From contig WFMF01000008.1 of NCBI GenBank assembly GCA_011033025.1, forward strand, positions 1,369,001-1,433,000: a DNA stretch of 64,000 nucleotides, in the 5' to 3' direction. Of the stretch, positions 54,601-64,000 are shown piece by piece. Position 1 is the first letter of the stretch; the number at the start of each line of letters is the position of its first letter. The notes below the pieces were generated by a model. The model was given only the letters and a program-made list of their open reading frames with translations. It made no database searches and had not been told where the DNA came from. The translations under genes and the position numbers were made by a program. Source of the stretch: Beroe forskalii (Eukaryota; Ctenophora; Nuda; Beroida; Beroidae).

Positions 54601-57600
54601 TTTTAAACTTAACAACACTACTAATTACAATCAAGTTTGAGGTCCATGTGTATCTGAATCTCTTCGGAGATCAGAATCACACCTTTTGGCTTGTCTTCCC
54701 CTCGGAGGACTTTATCGAAATCAAAGTTATGAAAAGGAATCACCCTTCGCAATCTCGGATATTTAGCGCGTGAAAATGTTGTGTTGTGTCAGGCCCGAGA
54801 TGGGTCTCAAGCACGAGTGTCAAGGAAAAAGTGGTGTCAAGGAAAGAGTGGTGTCAAGGAAAGAGTGGTTTCAAGGAAAAGTGATGTCAAGGAAAAGTGG
54901 TGTCAAGGGAAAGTGGCGTCAAGGGAAAAGTGGTGTCAAGGAAAAAGGGTGTCAAGGAAAAAGTGGTGTCAAGGAAAAGTGGTGTCAAGGAAAAAGTGGT
55001 GTCAAGGAAAAGTGGTGTCAAGGGAAAGTGGTGTCAGGGCTTCAAGAAAGAAAAAGTGGTGACAAGGAAAAGTGGTGTCAAGGAAAAAGTGGTGTCAAGG
55101 GAAAAGTGGTGTCAAGGAAAAGTGGTGTCAAGGAAAAGTGGTGTCAAGGAAAAAGTGGTGTCAAGGGAAAGTGGTTTCAAGGCTTCAAGAAAAAGTGGTG
55201 TCAAGGAAAAGTGGTGCCAAGGAAAAGTGGTGTCAAGGAAAAGTGGTGTCAAGGAGAAGTGGTGTCAAGGAAAAGCCAATTCAAGGAAAAAGCAAATTAT
55301 ATTTCATTTCTTCATTACACACAAACAAATCAATAATAACTTTATTAATATGAATTACTATAAAATCCTAGTGTACATTCATGTAAGGTGTACGGGTACT
55401 ATAAACCTATGTTTTACTGGGACAAGGAATCGATTCCAAGTATAATCTAAGCACTATCGATCTTTCTTGACCCATTTTGCTGACCACGCTCACTTTTGTG
55501 TATGGAAATTTTGGGCCAAAATACCATTTTTCGATGATTCACAGTATATGCCATCTGGGTACCAGTGAAACTTGTGCAACATTGGATCAAGTAGGTTTGA
55601 GACATGTGAGACGTTAACAGAGACCTGTGAGACATTGAGAAATTTTCAGTTACAGGTATGAGACATTGAGACCTGACTCAAACAGTCCATAATGTTATTT
55701 TGCTCCTCAATCAATAGCCTTTATATTAACTTGTTATAATATGGAGCATCAATTATGGAGCATCAACAAGCTTCAAGTGTTCCAAACATACATGCTAGGC
55801 ATCATGTCCGAGCCATCAGGTAAGCACTAACAGCAAGTTTGTAAACTTGCATGCTGATCAAAGTCACAACACAGCATTATCCCAATTCTAATGAAATTAT
55901 TATTAAGTAAGCAGTGCTAAGACACGAATGATGCATGATAAAAACAGACCTTGTTTAAATACTGCTTAAGGTTCAACTGTTGTACCTAAACTTGTTTGAG
56001 AATGATTGCCAGTAAAGCAGTTTTGTGTGTTCGATTTTGTGCGTTTGAAACCGGGCTCTTCTTTATTGTTAAGTGTAGCAGTGTTTATAATTAGAACTGG
56101 AACTCCGGACTTACACCGAAAGTGCCATTGAGATATTCCAATGTTCTTCCCAAGAATGAAGAAGAAGAAGATAGTGAATGCTTCTCTGCTCTTATTAACC
56201 ATCCTAGTTTTGAACTACATCCTGCAGCAATTTCTACATACCAGCACAGATATTAAAAAAGTGACTACGAGGCATCAAAGAAATACCAAGAAAATAGCTT
56301 TGTTTGTTCAGGGCTTTGGCATCGTTGATAAGTCCCTTTGGGGGGATATCAAGCAATGTATCAGGAATGTGGGTGAAGCGAAGCAGCTGGCTGATAACTT
56401 CACAGCTTACCCGTGGCTTAACATTCAGCCACCTGAACCTTTCAAATTCGATGTTTTCATCAGTTACCAAACAAGCGTTGATTTCGCTGGCATAAAGTCA
56501 ACATTAGAAAACCTTGGAGCCAATGAAGTCTTTGGATTTCCTATTTTGGTGAATCAGGGTTATGATATCAAGCAGTTCTACGAACAATTGCAGAGCACAG
56601 AAAGACTGATGGAAAACTCGAGTTCAAGCCGTTATCAGTCCTTCTTGAAAATACACACCAAATCCAAGTCATCATGGAGATGTAAGGTATTAGGAAGTTT
56701 GTGCGGATCTCCCAGGAACGTTTTAACTGCCCTTCAGACCCTGGGAAGCGCTCAGAACATTGGAATGATTGGTCCTCAGGGGTATGTGGCTCAGCGATCT
56801 ATCGGATCTGGAGCTTCTCTGAGCAACCAAATCAATACCACGCGTTACACAATCGAGAAAATGTTCATGCGCAACATCAAATACATGCAACTCATGTACT
56901 CAGAGATATACCACAAAACACTTGATTCGGAATCAGACTTTGCATTTTGTGCTGGCACCATGTTTTGGAGTCGGTATGAGGATTTCCAGGTCGGGGCTTG
57001 GATGAGGATAATGCCTTGGTTATCTGGGAGGTGGTCGACTAAGTACGAAAGAGATGGTCAAATAGAGCACGCTGCAGAGAGAATGTTCGGGGTTATTCCC
57101 TTCCTCAACAACGTTACAATTGCTGAGATAGGAGTCCCACTACGACCCATAGGCATCTACCAACCCCCATATCACGAAATGCAAGAAATCCGTGGGAAGG
57201 ATGACACGGGATATTACGATATGACAGATGTCAATACCCGTAGGAAGCAGGGTGAAATGGCGAAAGCAGCTGGACTGCATGGCTTGATCTACAATCACTA
57301 CTGGGTTCTCAATAACACTCTGCAAGGAGAAGTGCCCGAGCTCATGTTACGAGATGGCTACCCAGACATACCCTTCATGTTTTGCTGGGTTCTTTTCAAG
57401 GAAGAAACTACTTCGTCATCAAGCGAAAGTTCAGGGAGAGAGCAGGCCTGGAAAATTCACTTTAATTATCTCTTGCCTTTCTTCAAGCATCGTAACTACA
57501 TAAACGTCGGCGGCAAACCTGTGTTTGTTATCAAAATGGCTAACCAGAACAATATAGATGCAATGCTACGATTTTGGAGGCAATTGGCTCCAAAAAGTGG

Positions 57601-60600
57601 CCTCAAAGGTCTCTTCTTTGTGTTTTCTTTCAGCGAAGAGTCACCTTTTAGCAACGTACAGCAGAATCCTGCCTACCAATCTTATGACGCTACTCTGCAG
57701 TTTCAGGCAAATGTAGAAGACGTGCTGCGTGATGTAAGGCTAGGAGAGTCTTCATCAACTTCTCATAAGAGGTTCAAAACACAGTTCTGGGGAACGTTCA
57801 GTTCTCAAGGCAATTCTCTTCTCCATGACTCAGCTTATAAGCACAGAACACCTCTATATCAGTTCGAACATGACTTAAGGCTGTCTTTACAGCTACCCCT
57901 AACTCACCTGGCAGTTACCAAATCACTGCCTCTTTATAACAATTTCTTCTTCATTCCCGCCTGGAATGACTGGTATAACCAATCCGTTATGGAACAGAGT
58001 GATAAACAAGGGTTTGCCTATTTGAGCATTATCAAGGATGCTCTGGAAAATCTGCCGCTTGTTACAGATCGAAAGCAGTTTTACGGCAACTAGATTCCTG
58101 GAATTTTTATCTTGAAAACAATTTAATATTGTTTTTACAATAAGCTAGCCCAGCTAGTATATGTTTTCTAGAATATTCTTGAATGATGACTTGATTCAGT
58201 GGATGATATTTTTCAATGCAGTTTAATTTTTATCATAATATGAAATACTAAAATAAACATAACTTCGTTTACCATTGAAAACAACTGATACGTCACTTGA
58301 ACAAAACATTAATTAAAATACTGTAATTTAGTTTATTAAGTTAGAGTCAATAACAAGCTAACCCTTTGAAATTTAGTTTAATAAGCCATATCATTCGATG
58401 TTAGTATAGCACAAAAGATGCAACATGATCATGAAGGAGTTAACATGAAGGGAGCCGTCACATAATATTTGGCAATACATCTTTTGTTCTGTGATTAGGA
58501 AGGTATAGGTAAGCTTCATAGGACATTTCACTTTTTATTGTGTCGCAAAATGAGACAAACATGCATTTTGTAATAAAAAAAATCAGTCCGAATTCGATTG
58601 TTTCTAACGGTCAAATTTGCTGTAAACTAGGCCAATGAGTGTTTCCAAGTAATGGAACGCGCAATACGCCGCGCGAAATCTGACACGACTTAGCTCAGAA
58701 ACATGTTCTGACTGGGTTTGACGTCTTTAAGATTTTAGTGAATATAACTTTGCAAAAATTGCACAATGTTGCGCGCGGCTTGAAACTCTGAATGTGCCAC
58801 GTACTATGAATTAGCTATCTATCTTGGCAAGAAGCTAAATAGTTTTGCCGTATTTGTGTTTCGTAGCGAAAAGTTTTAAGTGGACTCATTTCGGAATTGA
58901 ATCGTGAACTTTCACCAGAGAATAAAAATAACCATATACCTTCCTTTTCTTTCCGTTTCTCGTAAGTTATCTGTTATCTTGATAGTTCTTCCGTTGTATA
59001 CTTTTCTCCCCATACTTGAAAATTCCATCTAGAATTTCCAACAGTTGAAACGTTTCAAAAAGAGCAAACAACGAAATGGCAATGGCTTCGTAATAGTGCG
59101 CGCACGTTCACGTCGCCAAGCAACGCAAAAAGCTTAGGAATTTAGAGCAATTCTCAACCTTGTTTGTCGCGAACCTTCTTCCAACTTTGAACGTCAATTA
59201 CGAAAAAACTAAAGCATCAATAGGAATTTTGAGTGACTACCGTCAGCGGACACCTTTTCTTTACCACCTTGCAAAAAATCGCGGTGGTTCAGTTATTTGC
59301 CGACAGCGGAGGTCATTAAGAAATTCCCCTTTTTTCCTTCATATTGTTAAAGATTACAATTATTGCTATTATTTTTATAATGTAAAATTATTCCAAACGA
59401 ACCATCAAGGTCAACTCATTTGCCATAATTCTATTAATATAGATTTCAGATACTTTATAACGCCTTACTCTGAGCCTCTAAGTAAGTTTCAAAGAATTTA
59501 TTATGGGTGGATTTCCATTCATCTTTTTCACTTGCCATCTGGTCTTAAAATTTGTTATTGCTATTATCATTTCTATTTTGTTTTCTAAGATATACGTGAG
59601 TAAAAATGTTACTATACGTGATCTGAGACACGAATTTAAATCATAAACATGTACTTTGTCAAGTCACGAAAAAAAGACTGTTTAATCGAATTTAAAAGTC
59701 AATGTAAATTTATTCCATACAAACCATCAACGGCAGTTCATTTGCCATTATTCTATTAATTGAGATTTCAGATGGTTTATTACGCCTTACTCTGAGCCTC
59801 TAAGTAAGTTTCAAAGAATTAATTATGTGTTGATTTCCTTCAGCTTTGTCACTTACCATCTGGTCTTTAAGATTGAAGACATCTGGCGGAGTGGCAGAGG
59901 GATATAATACTGGCTGAGATGAGACCATCTCATTCAGTTAACTCACTACGATATGAAGTTGGTTATACTCGTCGCTGCAATCCTCTGCCTGACCAGATCA
60001 GAAGATGTACGATCACTGTTCCGGAAGGCCATGGCAAAGTTCGCAGCAAAGAATGGAATCCTACGGAACGAATCCCCGGAAATTATGGGCAAGAGGTTCC
60101 GATCCTTCCTGAAATTCCATGCAATAGTTGAGGAAGTGAACAATGACGACTCCCTGCCCTACACAGCAGCAGACAACTTCATGTCTATTCTGACTGATGA
60201 AGAGCGCCAGCTATATCTGGGTGTGAATGTCACAGAAAATTTCGAAGATACTGAAGATGATGAAATCCCTCTCGACTCCAGATCTACCCTTCCTGAGCAC
60301 AGAGACTTCAGCGCAGTTCTTCCTGACATAAAATATCAAGATAGTTGTGGGTCCTGCTGGACCTTTGCTGCTGCAGCGTCTCTGGAGGGAGAAATCTACT
60401 TTACAACGGGCACTAGGAAAGTCAGTCTCTCCGAACAAGAATATTTAGATTGTATAAGGCCAGAAAATGATGGCTGTAATGGTGGTTTGCCCGTTGAGTG
60501 TTTTGAGTATTCCCGAGCAAAGGACAGGATTGCACCTTCTAGTGGATACAGTCCCTATCTTAATAGGGACAGAATGAGATGTTATGCAGACCAATCTACT

Positions 60601-62697
60601 CCTAATGCTCTTGTTGATAACAATGTTAAAGTCATAGATAGTGCCTTCTTTGGAAACACTGACTATGCACTTTTGTACCACGCCAGCAGACACATAATCT
60701 CAGTTTGCATCAACGCCAATATGCATTTTGTTGCCTATCAAACTGGGATCTACATAGACGAGAGCTGCCAAGATAAAGTTAACCATGGTGTAAATATAGT
60801 GGGTTATGGGAAGGATAGCTCCAGTGGAAGGAAGTACTGGAAGATAAGAAACAGCTTTGACACTTGGTGGGGTGAGAATGGGTACATGCTGATGGACAGG
60901 GAGAAGGAAAACATGTGTAATATTGGTAAAATTGCCTTTTACCCGAGACTTGAGTGCAGGAACAGCAACTGTGTAGCTCCAAACCCAGATGAGGGGGATA
61001 GTTCTTTTAATGGACACGATGAGGGAGAAGAGGAGGCTGAGGAGAATAGTAATAGAAGATTTGAATATGATCAGGCTTGTTTCAAGAGGCGGTACATAAG
61101 CAACTGCAATAGAAATGAAAAAGATGCCCGACAGAAATGCAAAGGTAGCCGTCACAACTGTATTGTAGCAAAGCTAGCTGAGAATTGCTATGTTGGTCAA
61201 AAAGGAGAATACGGTGCCAACTACGTAGAAGAAGCCTATGACTGCAAACACCACGACACTGTGTATGATGTAGAGGCCGGGGGTGAACTTCGCAGGGTGA
61301 AGGCCGGGCTGAGCCCCTGCCAGAGGAATCGGCGCCTAGCACTGGAGTTCTGTTTGAATGGAATCGGAGCCAAGCATTGCATGATTGTGAAGCAAGGTAT
61401 ATGTTTCTTTGGTACAAATCAATTAAAAGCTGGCACAAGCACAAGGTGGATCGAGCGAACTATCAAATGTAAAAACTAGGGATTTGAAGGACCAGGAGTG
61501 ATGAGAATGATGTTGACACTGCACAGTGCACTGACAGTTCACAATCCTCTATGGTAGCCTTGAATTATATTTGTAATTTCGTAGTTCGATCTAATGAGTA
61601 TGAAATGAAATAATTCATGGTTATACCCTGCAATGCTTTGTTTTCACTGTGTCAATGCATTTGAGTACATACCTACTGTATAGGTGTATAGATTGGGTTG
61701 GGTTGCGCTTTGGAGCAAAGCATTCTTGGGAATATTTGCTTAATTAGGTCAAATTCTGAAACTTTGGGAATTATATCTAACAACAAATTAAATCAAATTA
61801 AAATTAAATCAAATTAATTCAAATTAATTCAAATTAATTCAAATTAATTCAAATCAATTCAACATTAATTCAAATCAAATAATGGTGAAATTTTTGTTTG
61901 AGATCTTTGGACCTTCTCTGAAAGTGAAATGGTACCATTTTTTCTGGTAATTATGACCTTTCCGAGATACAATCCATTTAAACGGTATCATTTTCTTCAA
62001 CGTTAGCTGGGAGAATTTCTGACAGCATTCTCAATTTCAGAATATAAAGGACCGTTACTACGGGGTTGATGACCCTGTTGCTGACAAGCTCCTTAAACGG
62101 GCTGCTGAGATGCCCAAGCTGAGCCCACCCACCGACAAGACCATTACCACAATCTACGTGGGGGGACTAGATGCCAACATCAAGGAGCAAGACCTCAAGG
62201 ACGTGTTCTATCAGTATGGTGAGATAAGGAACATCAACATGGTCGCTAAAAGCGGGTGTGCTTTTGTCAACTTCTCCCAGCGTGAGGCAGCAGAGAAAGC
62301 CGTTCAAGGCTCCTTCAACAAGCTGATCATCAAGGGCCGCAGACTGAAGATCCTGTGGGGTAAAGGTCAGGGAGCCCCCTCGGACAAGCCGCAGGAGGAA
62401 GCCCGGCCCCTGCCCCCAGTTCCCGGCCTGCCTCCTGCCCTCCCCCAACCCCCGCCCGAGCTCCTGGCCCACGACTTCTTCGGTCTGGCAGGAGAGAGTG
62501 GGGTGCGGCCCCCTCCTCCCCCCATGCCACCGCATGGGGCTCTGCGGGCAATGGCCGGAGGGGTGCTGCCCCCGCTGCCTGGACCAGCTGGTCTCAGACT
62601 CCCCGTTATGGCGCCCCCTGGGACCCACGTTATCCACTACCCTTCACAGGACCCACAGAGATTGGGAACCAACAAGAGCAGAGGTGCAGATAACTAA
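51615..62697 (+). CDS. RBM22: Pre-mRNA splicing factor RBM22
   Basis: Five exons keep phase: 51615-51781, 52169-52286, 52589-52697, 52883-53064 and 62041-62697, giving 410 residues (human 420). The order is an N-terminal zinc-binding region ([46 protein letters not shown]), a CCCH zinc finger ([19 protein letters not shown]), an RRM ([27 protein letters not shown]) and a proline-rich end with [14 protein letters not shown]22 is the Cwc2-type protein that contacts U6 snRNA in the spliceosome active site. The last intron (53065-62040) is about 9 kb and contains two intronless genes and several repeats. The first intron begins with repeated copies of its own donor. Confidence 0.95.
51757..51950. 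repeat. Minisatellite made of the RBM22 exon-1 5' splice site
   Basis: The last bases of exon 1 plus the donor (TTTTACCGTCTTCAG|GTAACC) recur about seven times as a 25-bp unit. Several copies keep CAG|GTAACC or TAG|GTAACC, so several look like usable donors. The 25-bp length is not a multiple of three, so use of later donors would shift the frame. Confidence 0.9.
53640..54020. repeat. Tandem repeat, 100-bp unit
   Basis: ACAGGGGCTCACCCATACCA recurs every 100 bp (53751, 53851 and, slightly changed, 53951), with the rest of the unit nearly identical. It lies in the RBM22 host intron. Confidence 0.9.
54021..54500. repeat. Degenerate GGGCTCCCCCATACTAAC repeats
   Basis: Irregular 17-22 bp units with GGGCTCCCCCAT and CTAACTCGGGCTCC variants continue from the 100-bp array and appear to derive from part of its unit. 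Confidence 0.8.
54523..54725. repeat. Dispersed ~230-bp module, copy 2
   Basis: Copy of 19170-19405. Read on the plus strand it includes [20 protein letters not shown] and then [10 protein letters not shown], an open stretch that looks like a protein domain fragment. No start or splice context is evident. Confidence 0.75.
54808..55295. repeat. Third GTGGTGTCAAGG minisatellite array
   Basis: Clean 16-17 bp units like those at 1081-1975 and 18770-18925, here on the same strand, inside the last RBM22 intron and directly after copy 2 of the 230-bp module. Confidence 0.95.
56141..58093 (+). CDS. Membrane-anchored RgpF-WbsX glycosyltransferase-type protein
   Basis: An intronless frame of 650 codons. 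Residues about 10-30 ([20 protein letters not shown]) form a type II signal anchor, as in Golgi enzymes; an alternative start is the second Met at 56156. The middle (about residues 50-330) resembles rhamnan-synthesis protein Rgp[50 protein letters not shown] and [12 protein letters not shown]. The C-terminal half resembles the WbsX/GH99-like glycosyltransferase family: [32 protein letters not shown] and [17 protein letters not shown]. These domains occur together in bacterial polysaccharide loci. The missing introns and bacterial domain pairing suggest horizontal transfer followed by gain of a signal anchor. It lies in the RBM22 host intron, same strand. AATAAA follows at 58252. Confidence 0.85.
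   Translation: MFFPRMKKKKIVNASLLLLTILVLNYILQQFLHTSTDIKKVTTRHQRNTKKIALFVQGFGIVDKSLWGDIKQCIRNVGEAKQLADNFTAYPWLNIQPPEPFKFDVFISYQTSVDFAGIKSTLENLGANEVFGFPILVNQGYDIKQFYEQLQSTERLMENSSSSRYQSFLKIHTKSKSSWRCKVLGSLCGSPRNVLTALQTLGSAQNIGMIGPQGYVAQRSIGSGASLSNQINTTRYTIEKMFMRNIKYMQLMYSEIYHKTLDSESDFAFCAGTMFWSRYEDFQVGAWMRIMPWLSGRWSTKYERDGQIEHAAERMFGVIPFLNNVTIAEIGVPLRPIGIYQPPYHEMQEIRGKDDTGYYDMTDVNTRRKQGEMAKAAGLHGLIYNHYWVLNNTLQGEVPELMLRDGYPDIPFMFCWVLFKEETTSSSSESSGREQAWKIHFNYLLPFFKHRNYINVGGKPVFVIKMANQNNIDAMLRFWRQLAPKSGLKGLFFVFSFSEESPFSNVQQNPAYQSYDATLQFQANVEDVLRDVRLGESSSTSHKRFKTQFWGTFSSQGNSLLHDSAYKHRTPLYQFEHDLRLSLQLPLTHLAVTKSLPLYNNFFFIPAWNDWYNQSVMEQSDKQGFAYLSIIKDALENLPLVTDRKQFYGN
58252..58257 (+). terminator. Polyadenylation signal AATAAA after the RgpF-WbsX gene
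   Basis: AATAAA 159 bp past the stop codon. It supports the gene being an independent eukaryotic transcription unit. Confidence 0.45.
58980..59330. repeat. Diverged single arm related to the giant palindrome
   Basis: Shares the order TAGCAACGC/AAGCAACGC, TTGTTTTTCGCGACC/TTGTTTGTCGCGAACC, CAACTTTGA, ATTACAAAAAA/ATTACGAAAAAA, GACACCTTTT and TGCAAAAAATCGCGGT with 29370-29640. It has diverged by perhaps a fifth and lacks the second arm. Confidence 0.7.
59340..59870. repeat. Direct repeat pair upstream of the protease gene
   Basis: A block with CATTTGCCATAATTCTATTAAT, TACGCCTTACTCTGAGCCTCT and ACTTGCCATCTGGTCTTAA at about 59410-59550 recurs, diverged, at about 59710-59865. Confidence 0.75.
59903..59937 (+). 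promoter_or_regulatory. Core promoter of the protease gene: TATA box and initiator
   Basis: TATAATA at 59903-59909 is followed 29 bp later by TCATTC (59930-59935), a match to the TCAKTY initiator. The start codon lies 21 bp further on, giving a very short leader. This spacing is typical of a focused RNA polymerase II promoter. Confidence 0.6.
59953..61479 (+). CDS. Secreted papain-family (C1A) cysteine protease with a cysteine-rich C-terminal domain
   Basis: An intronless frame of 508 codons. [16 protein letters not shown] is a signal peptide. A propeptide (about residues 20-110) precedes the mature enzyme. The catalytic triad is complete: C135 in [18 protein letters not shown]278 in [11 protein letters not shown] and N300 in [15 protein letters not shown] (the usual NSWG reads NSFD). 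The oxyanion glutamine is kept in YQDSCGSCW. The mature domain ends near residue 330. It is followed by an acidic linker ([12 protein letters not shown]) and about 130 residues with ten or more cysteines in a repeating layout ([20 protein letters not shown] and so on), which I do not recognise. Likely secreted or vacuolar. It lies in the RBM22 host intron. Confidence 0.88.
   Translation: MKLVILVAAILCLTRSEDVRSLFRKAMAKFAAKNGILRNESPEIMGKRFRSFLKFHAIVEEVNNDDSLPYTAADNFMSILTDEERQLYLGVNVTENFEDTEDDEIPLDSRSTLPEHRDFSAVLPDIKYQDSCGSCWTFAAAASLEGEIYFTTGTRKVSLSEQEYLDCIRPENDGCNGGLPVECFEYSRAKDRIAPSSGYSPYLNRDRMRCYADQSTPNALVDNNVKVIDSAFFGNTDYALLYHASRHIISVCINANMHFVAYQTGIYIDESCQDKVNHGVNIVGYGKDSSSGRKYWKIRNSFDTWWGENGYMLMDREKENMCNIGKIAFYPRLECRNSNCVAPNPDEGDSSFNGHDEGEEEAEENSNRRFEYDQACFKRRYISNCNRNEKDARQKCKGSRHNCIVAKLAENCYVGQKGEYGANYVEEAYDCKHHDTVYDVEAGGELRRVKAGLSPCQRNRRLALEFCLNGIGAKHCMIVKQGICFFGTNQLKAGTSTRWIERTIKCKN
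61795..61880. repeat. AAATTAATTC microsatellite
   Basis: About eight tandem copies of a 10-11 bp AAATTAATTC unit lie between the protease gene and the last RBM22 exon. Confidence 0.85.
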
Positions 62698-63244
62698 ATA
62701 CAGGACTTTTCATTGCAGGGTTTCACGATACAACAGATTGACATTTAAATGAAAAAATTCGTTTATTCGATACCGAGTAAACCATATAATAGTTTTCGTA
62801 GGCTTTCAAGTCTCAAATTCATGATTAATTATCAGCATTTCTCATTCGCATTGAATAGCTGATTTTGACTGTATGAAATATAAATTTCTCTAATTATGGG
62901 ATGGCTCAGAAATCTGAACTGTTTTAACACGTTTCAAACGAACGTGTTTGTTGCTGCTACAATTTTACGCTGGCATTGGTAAACTATTGGAATGCTTGTA
63001 CTTGTATCAATAATCTTACTCGTAGTTAATACCATTCCCATGCTTTTCAATTTCATTGTTTTCCCTTATAATTGCAAAATACATATGAAATTCCCCGCTA
63101 GATAAAAATATTATATATTGAACTGATAATAATGATTATGAACTGCAGTAATTGTGACTAGCAGAAACAACTCAATCAGCACAGACTGGCCCCTTTTGAT
63201 AGTAATATTTCTTGTCCCCTAACTCCCCACCATTGCACAGCTAA
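62698..63244. other. Intergenic stretch between RBM22 and uL13m
   Basis: AT-rich with no ORF or repeat of note. It holds the RBM22 3' untranslated region and the uL13m promoter. Confidence 0.5.
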
Positions 63245-63862
63245 ATGACGCACAGGTTTGCCAACAGCAGGAGTTCCCAACTCCTCACAACTGCCCGGCA
63301 GTGGCTCCTGATCGATGCAACGGGGCAGCGACTGGAACCCCTGGCGCAGCAAGTGTGCAAAGTGCTGGAGGGGCGGCACAAACCCACGTACAGCAATATC
63401 GTGGTGAGTGGCGAGTGGGGTAAGTCACAAACCAACGTACAAACCAACGAACAAACCAACGTACAACCCAACGAACAAACCGACGTACAGCAATATCGTG
63501 GTGAGTGGCGAGTGGGGTAAGTCACAAACCAACGTACAAACCAACGTACAAACCAACGAACAAACCGACGTACAGCAATATCGTGGTGAGTTGTGAGTGA
63601 AGTAAGTCGTTATCGGGATTTTTCGACTATCATGCATGTGCTAATCGTCGACAGCCTACTTTGATTAAGGTAAGTTAATGACGTCATCAACCCTCACAAC
63701 TCGCAGGACATGGGGGACCACGTGGTGGTAATCAACACCCGGAAGATGGTGATACCGGAGAAGAAGGTGTTGTGGTGGTACTCCGGCCACGCCCAGGGAC
63801 ACCGCCACGTCTACGCCAAGGACTTTCACATCCTCCGACCCACGGAGTGCCTCAGACTTCAG
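63245..63862 (+). CDS. MRPL13: Mitochondrial ribosomal protein uL13m (MRPL13), N-terminal two exons
   Basis: Exon 1 (63245-63403) encodes ARQWLLIDATGQRLEPLAQQ and VLEGRHKPTYSNIV. Exon 2 (63707-63862) encodes MGDHVVVINTRKMVIPEKK, then WYSGHAQGHRHVYAKDFHIL. The two join in phase and match the N-terminal half of uL13m, a protein of the mitochondrial large ribosomal subunit. The gene continues past the window. Intron 1 starts with duplicated copies of the exon-1 donor. Confidence 0.88.
63385..63602. repeat. Repeats containing the uL13m exon-1 5' splice site
   Basis: CAGCAATATCGTG|GTGAGTGG occurs at the true exon end (63403) and again near 63489 and 63573 (third copy GTGAGTTG), separated by 12-bp units of ACAAACCAACGT/ACAAACCAACGA. 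Each copy repeats the last exon bases and a good donor. Confidence 0.9.
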
Positions 63863-64000
63863 GTACTAAGCTGTAACATAGAGGTGTCGCCAAGTCTCTG
63901 AGATAGGTGTCTGAAATTTCCAAAAAACTACCATTTGTTTGTGCGTGATAATGATTCAACAGTATATCCACATCCATACATATATGGCGCCATGCGATCG

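Noticed and set aside
59160-59588. 142-residue plus-strand frame
   Set aside because: It runs through the diverged palindrome arm and a direct repeat. Composition is that of AT-rich non-coding DNA.

Overview
The window is nuclear DNA of a multicellular animal. Its genes have GT-AG introns and belong to animal families: an APC-type armadillo protein, a GDAP2-type macro-domain protein, the splicing factor RBM22, a CLC-3/4/5-type chloride/proton exchanger, TTC1, an FKBP3-type isomerase and mitochondrial ribosomal protein uL13m. No rRNA, tRNA or species-diagnostic gene was found. The very high load of foldback elements, MITE-like elements and minisatellites, together with introns as short as 41-49 nt, points to an invertebrate. 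I cannot name the phylum; a non-bilaterian such as a sponge, cnidarian or ctenophore is only a guess.

Layout. 1-1975: a 16-bp minisatellite, badly degenerate in its first kilobase. 2140-24984, minus strand: a long multi-exon gene that starts with a GDAP2-type macro domain and continues into a proline- and NPF-rich tail. Its introns hold a 16-bp minisatellite, a 4.3-kb inverted-repeat mobile element (11195-15498) with its own genes, a second copy of the first minisatellite, and a small three-exon membrane-protein gene on the opposite strand (20771-22275). 25.0-35.0 kb: mostly repeats, dominated by a palindrome of about 3 kb (26611-29658) whose left arm was later invaded by a 748-bp MITE flanked by TTA. 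35085-35990, minus: the last three exons of an APC-like gene. 39.2-41.8 kb, minus: two exons of an unrecognised secreted or membrane protein, separated by a foldback element whose arms are tandem arrays.

From 43 kb the genes are all on the plus strand: an array of KpnI-type palindromes (43041-43997), TTC1, FKBP3 (six exons), an intronless CLC gene, RBM22 (five exons) and uL13m (cut by the window end). The last RBM22 intron is about 9 kb long and contains two intronless genes: a membrane-anchored protein joining RgpF-like and WbsX-like glycosyltransferase domains of bacterial type, and a secreted papain-family protease.

The most unusual pattern is that three genes (APC-like, RBM22, uL13m) each have a minisatellite whose unit contains the gene's own splice site, so that the splice site is present many times. 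The strongest mobile-element signal is the 4.3-kb element with long inverted ends carrying a PIN/FEN-like protein with a C-terminal cysteine-rich zinc-binding tail. Exon boundaries were placed by reading splice sites and checking that codon phase is kept from exon to exon. Where a junction does not keep phase I say so.
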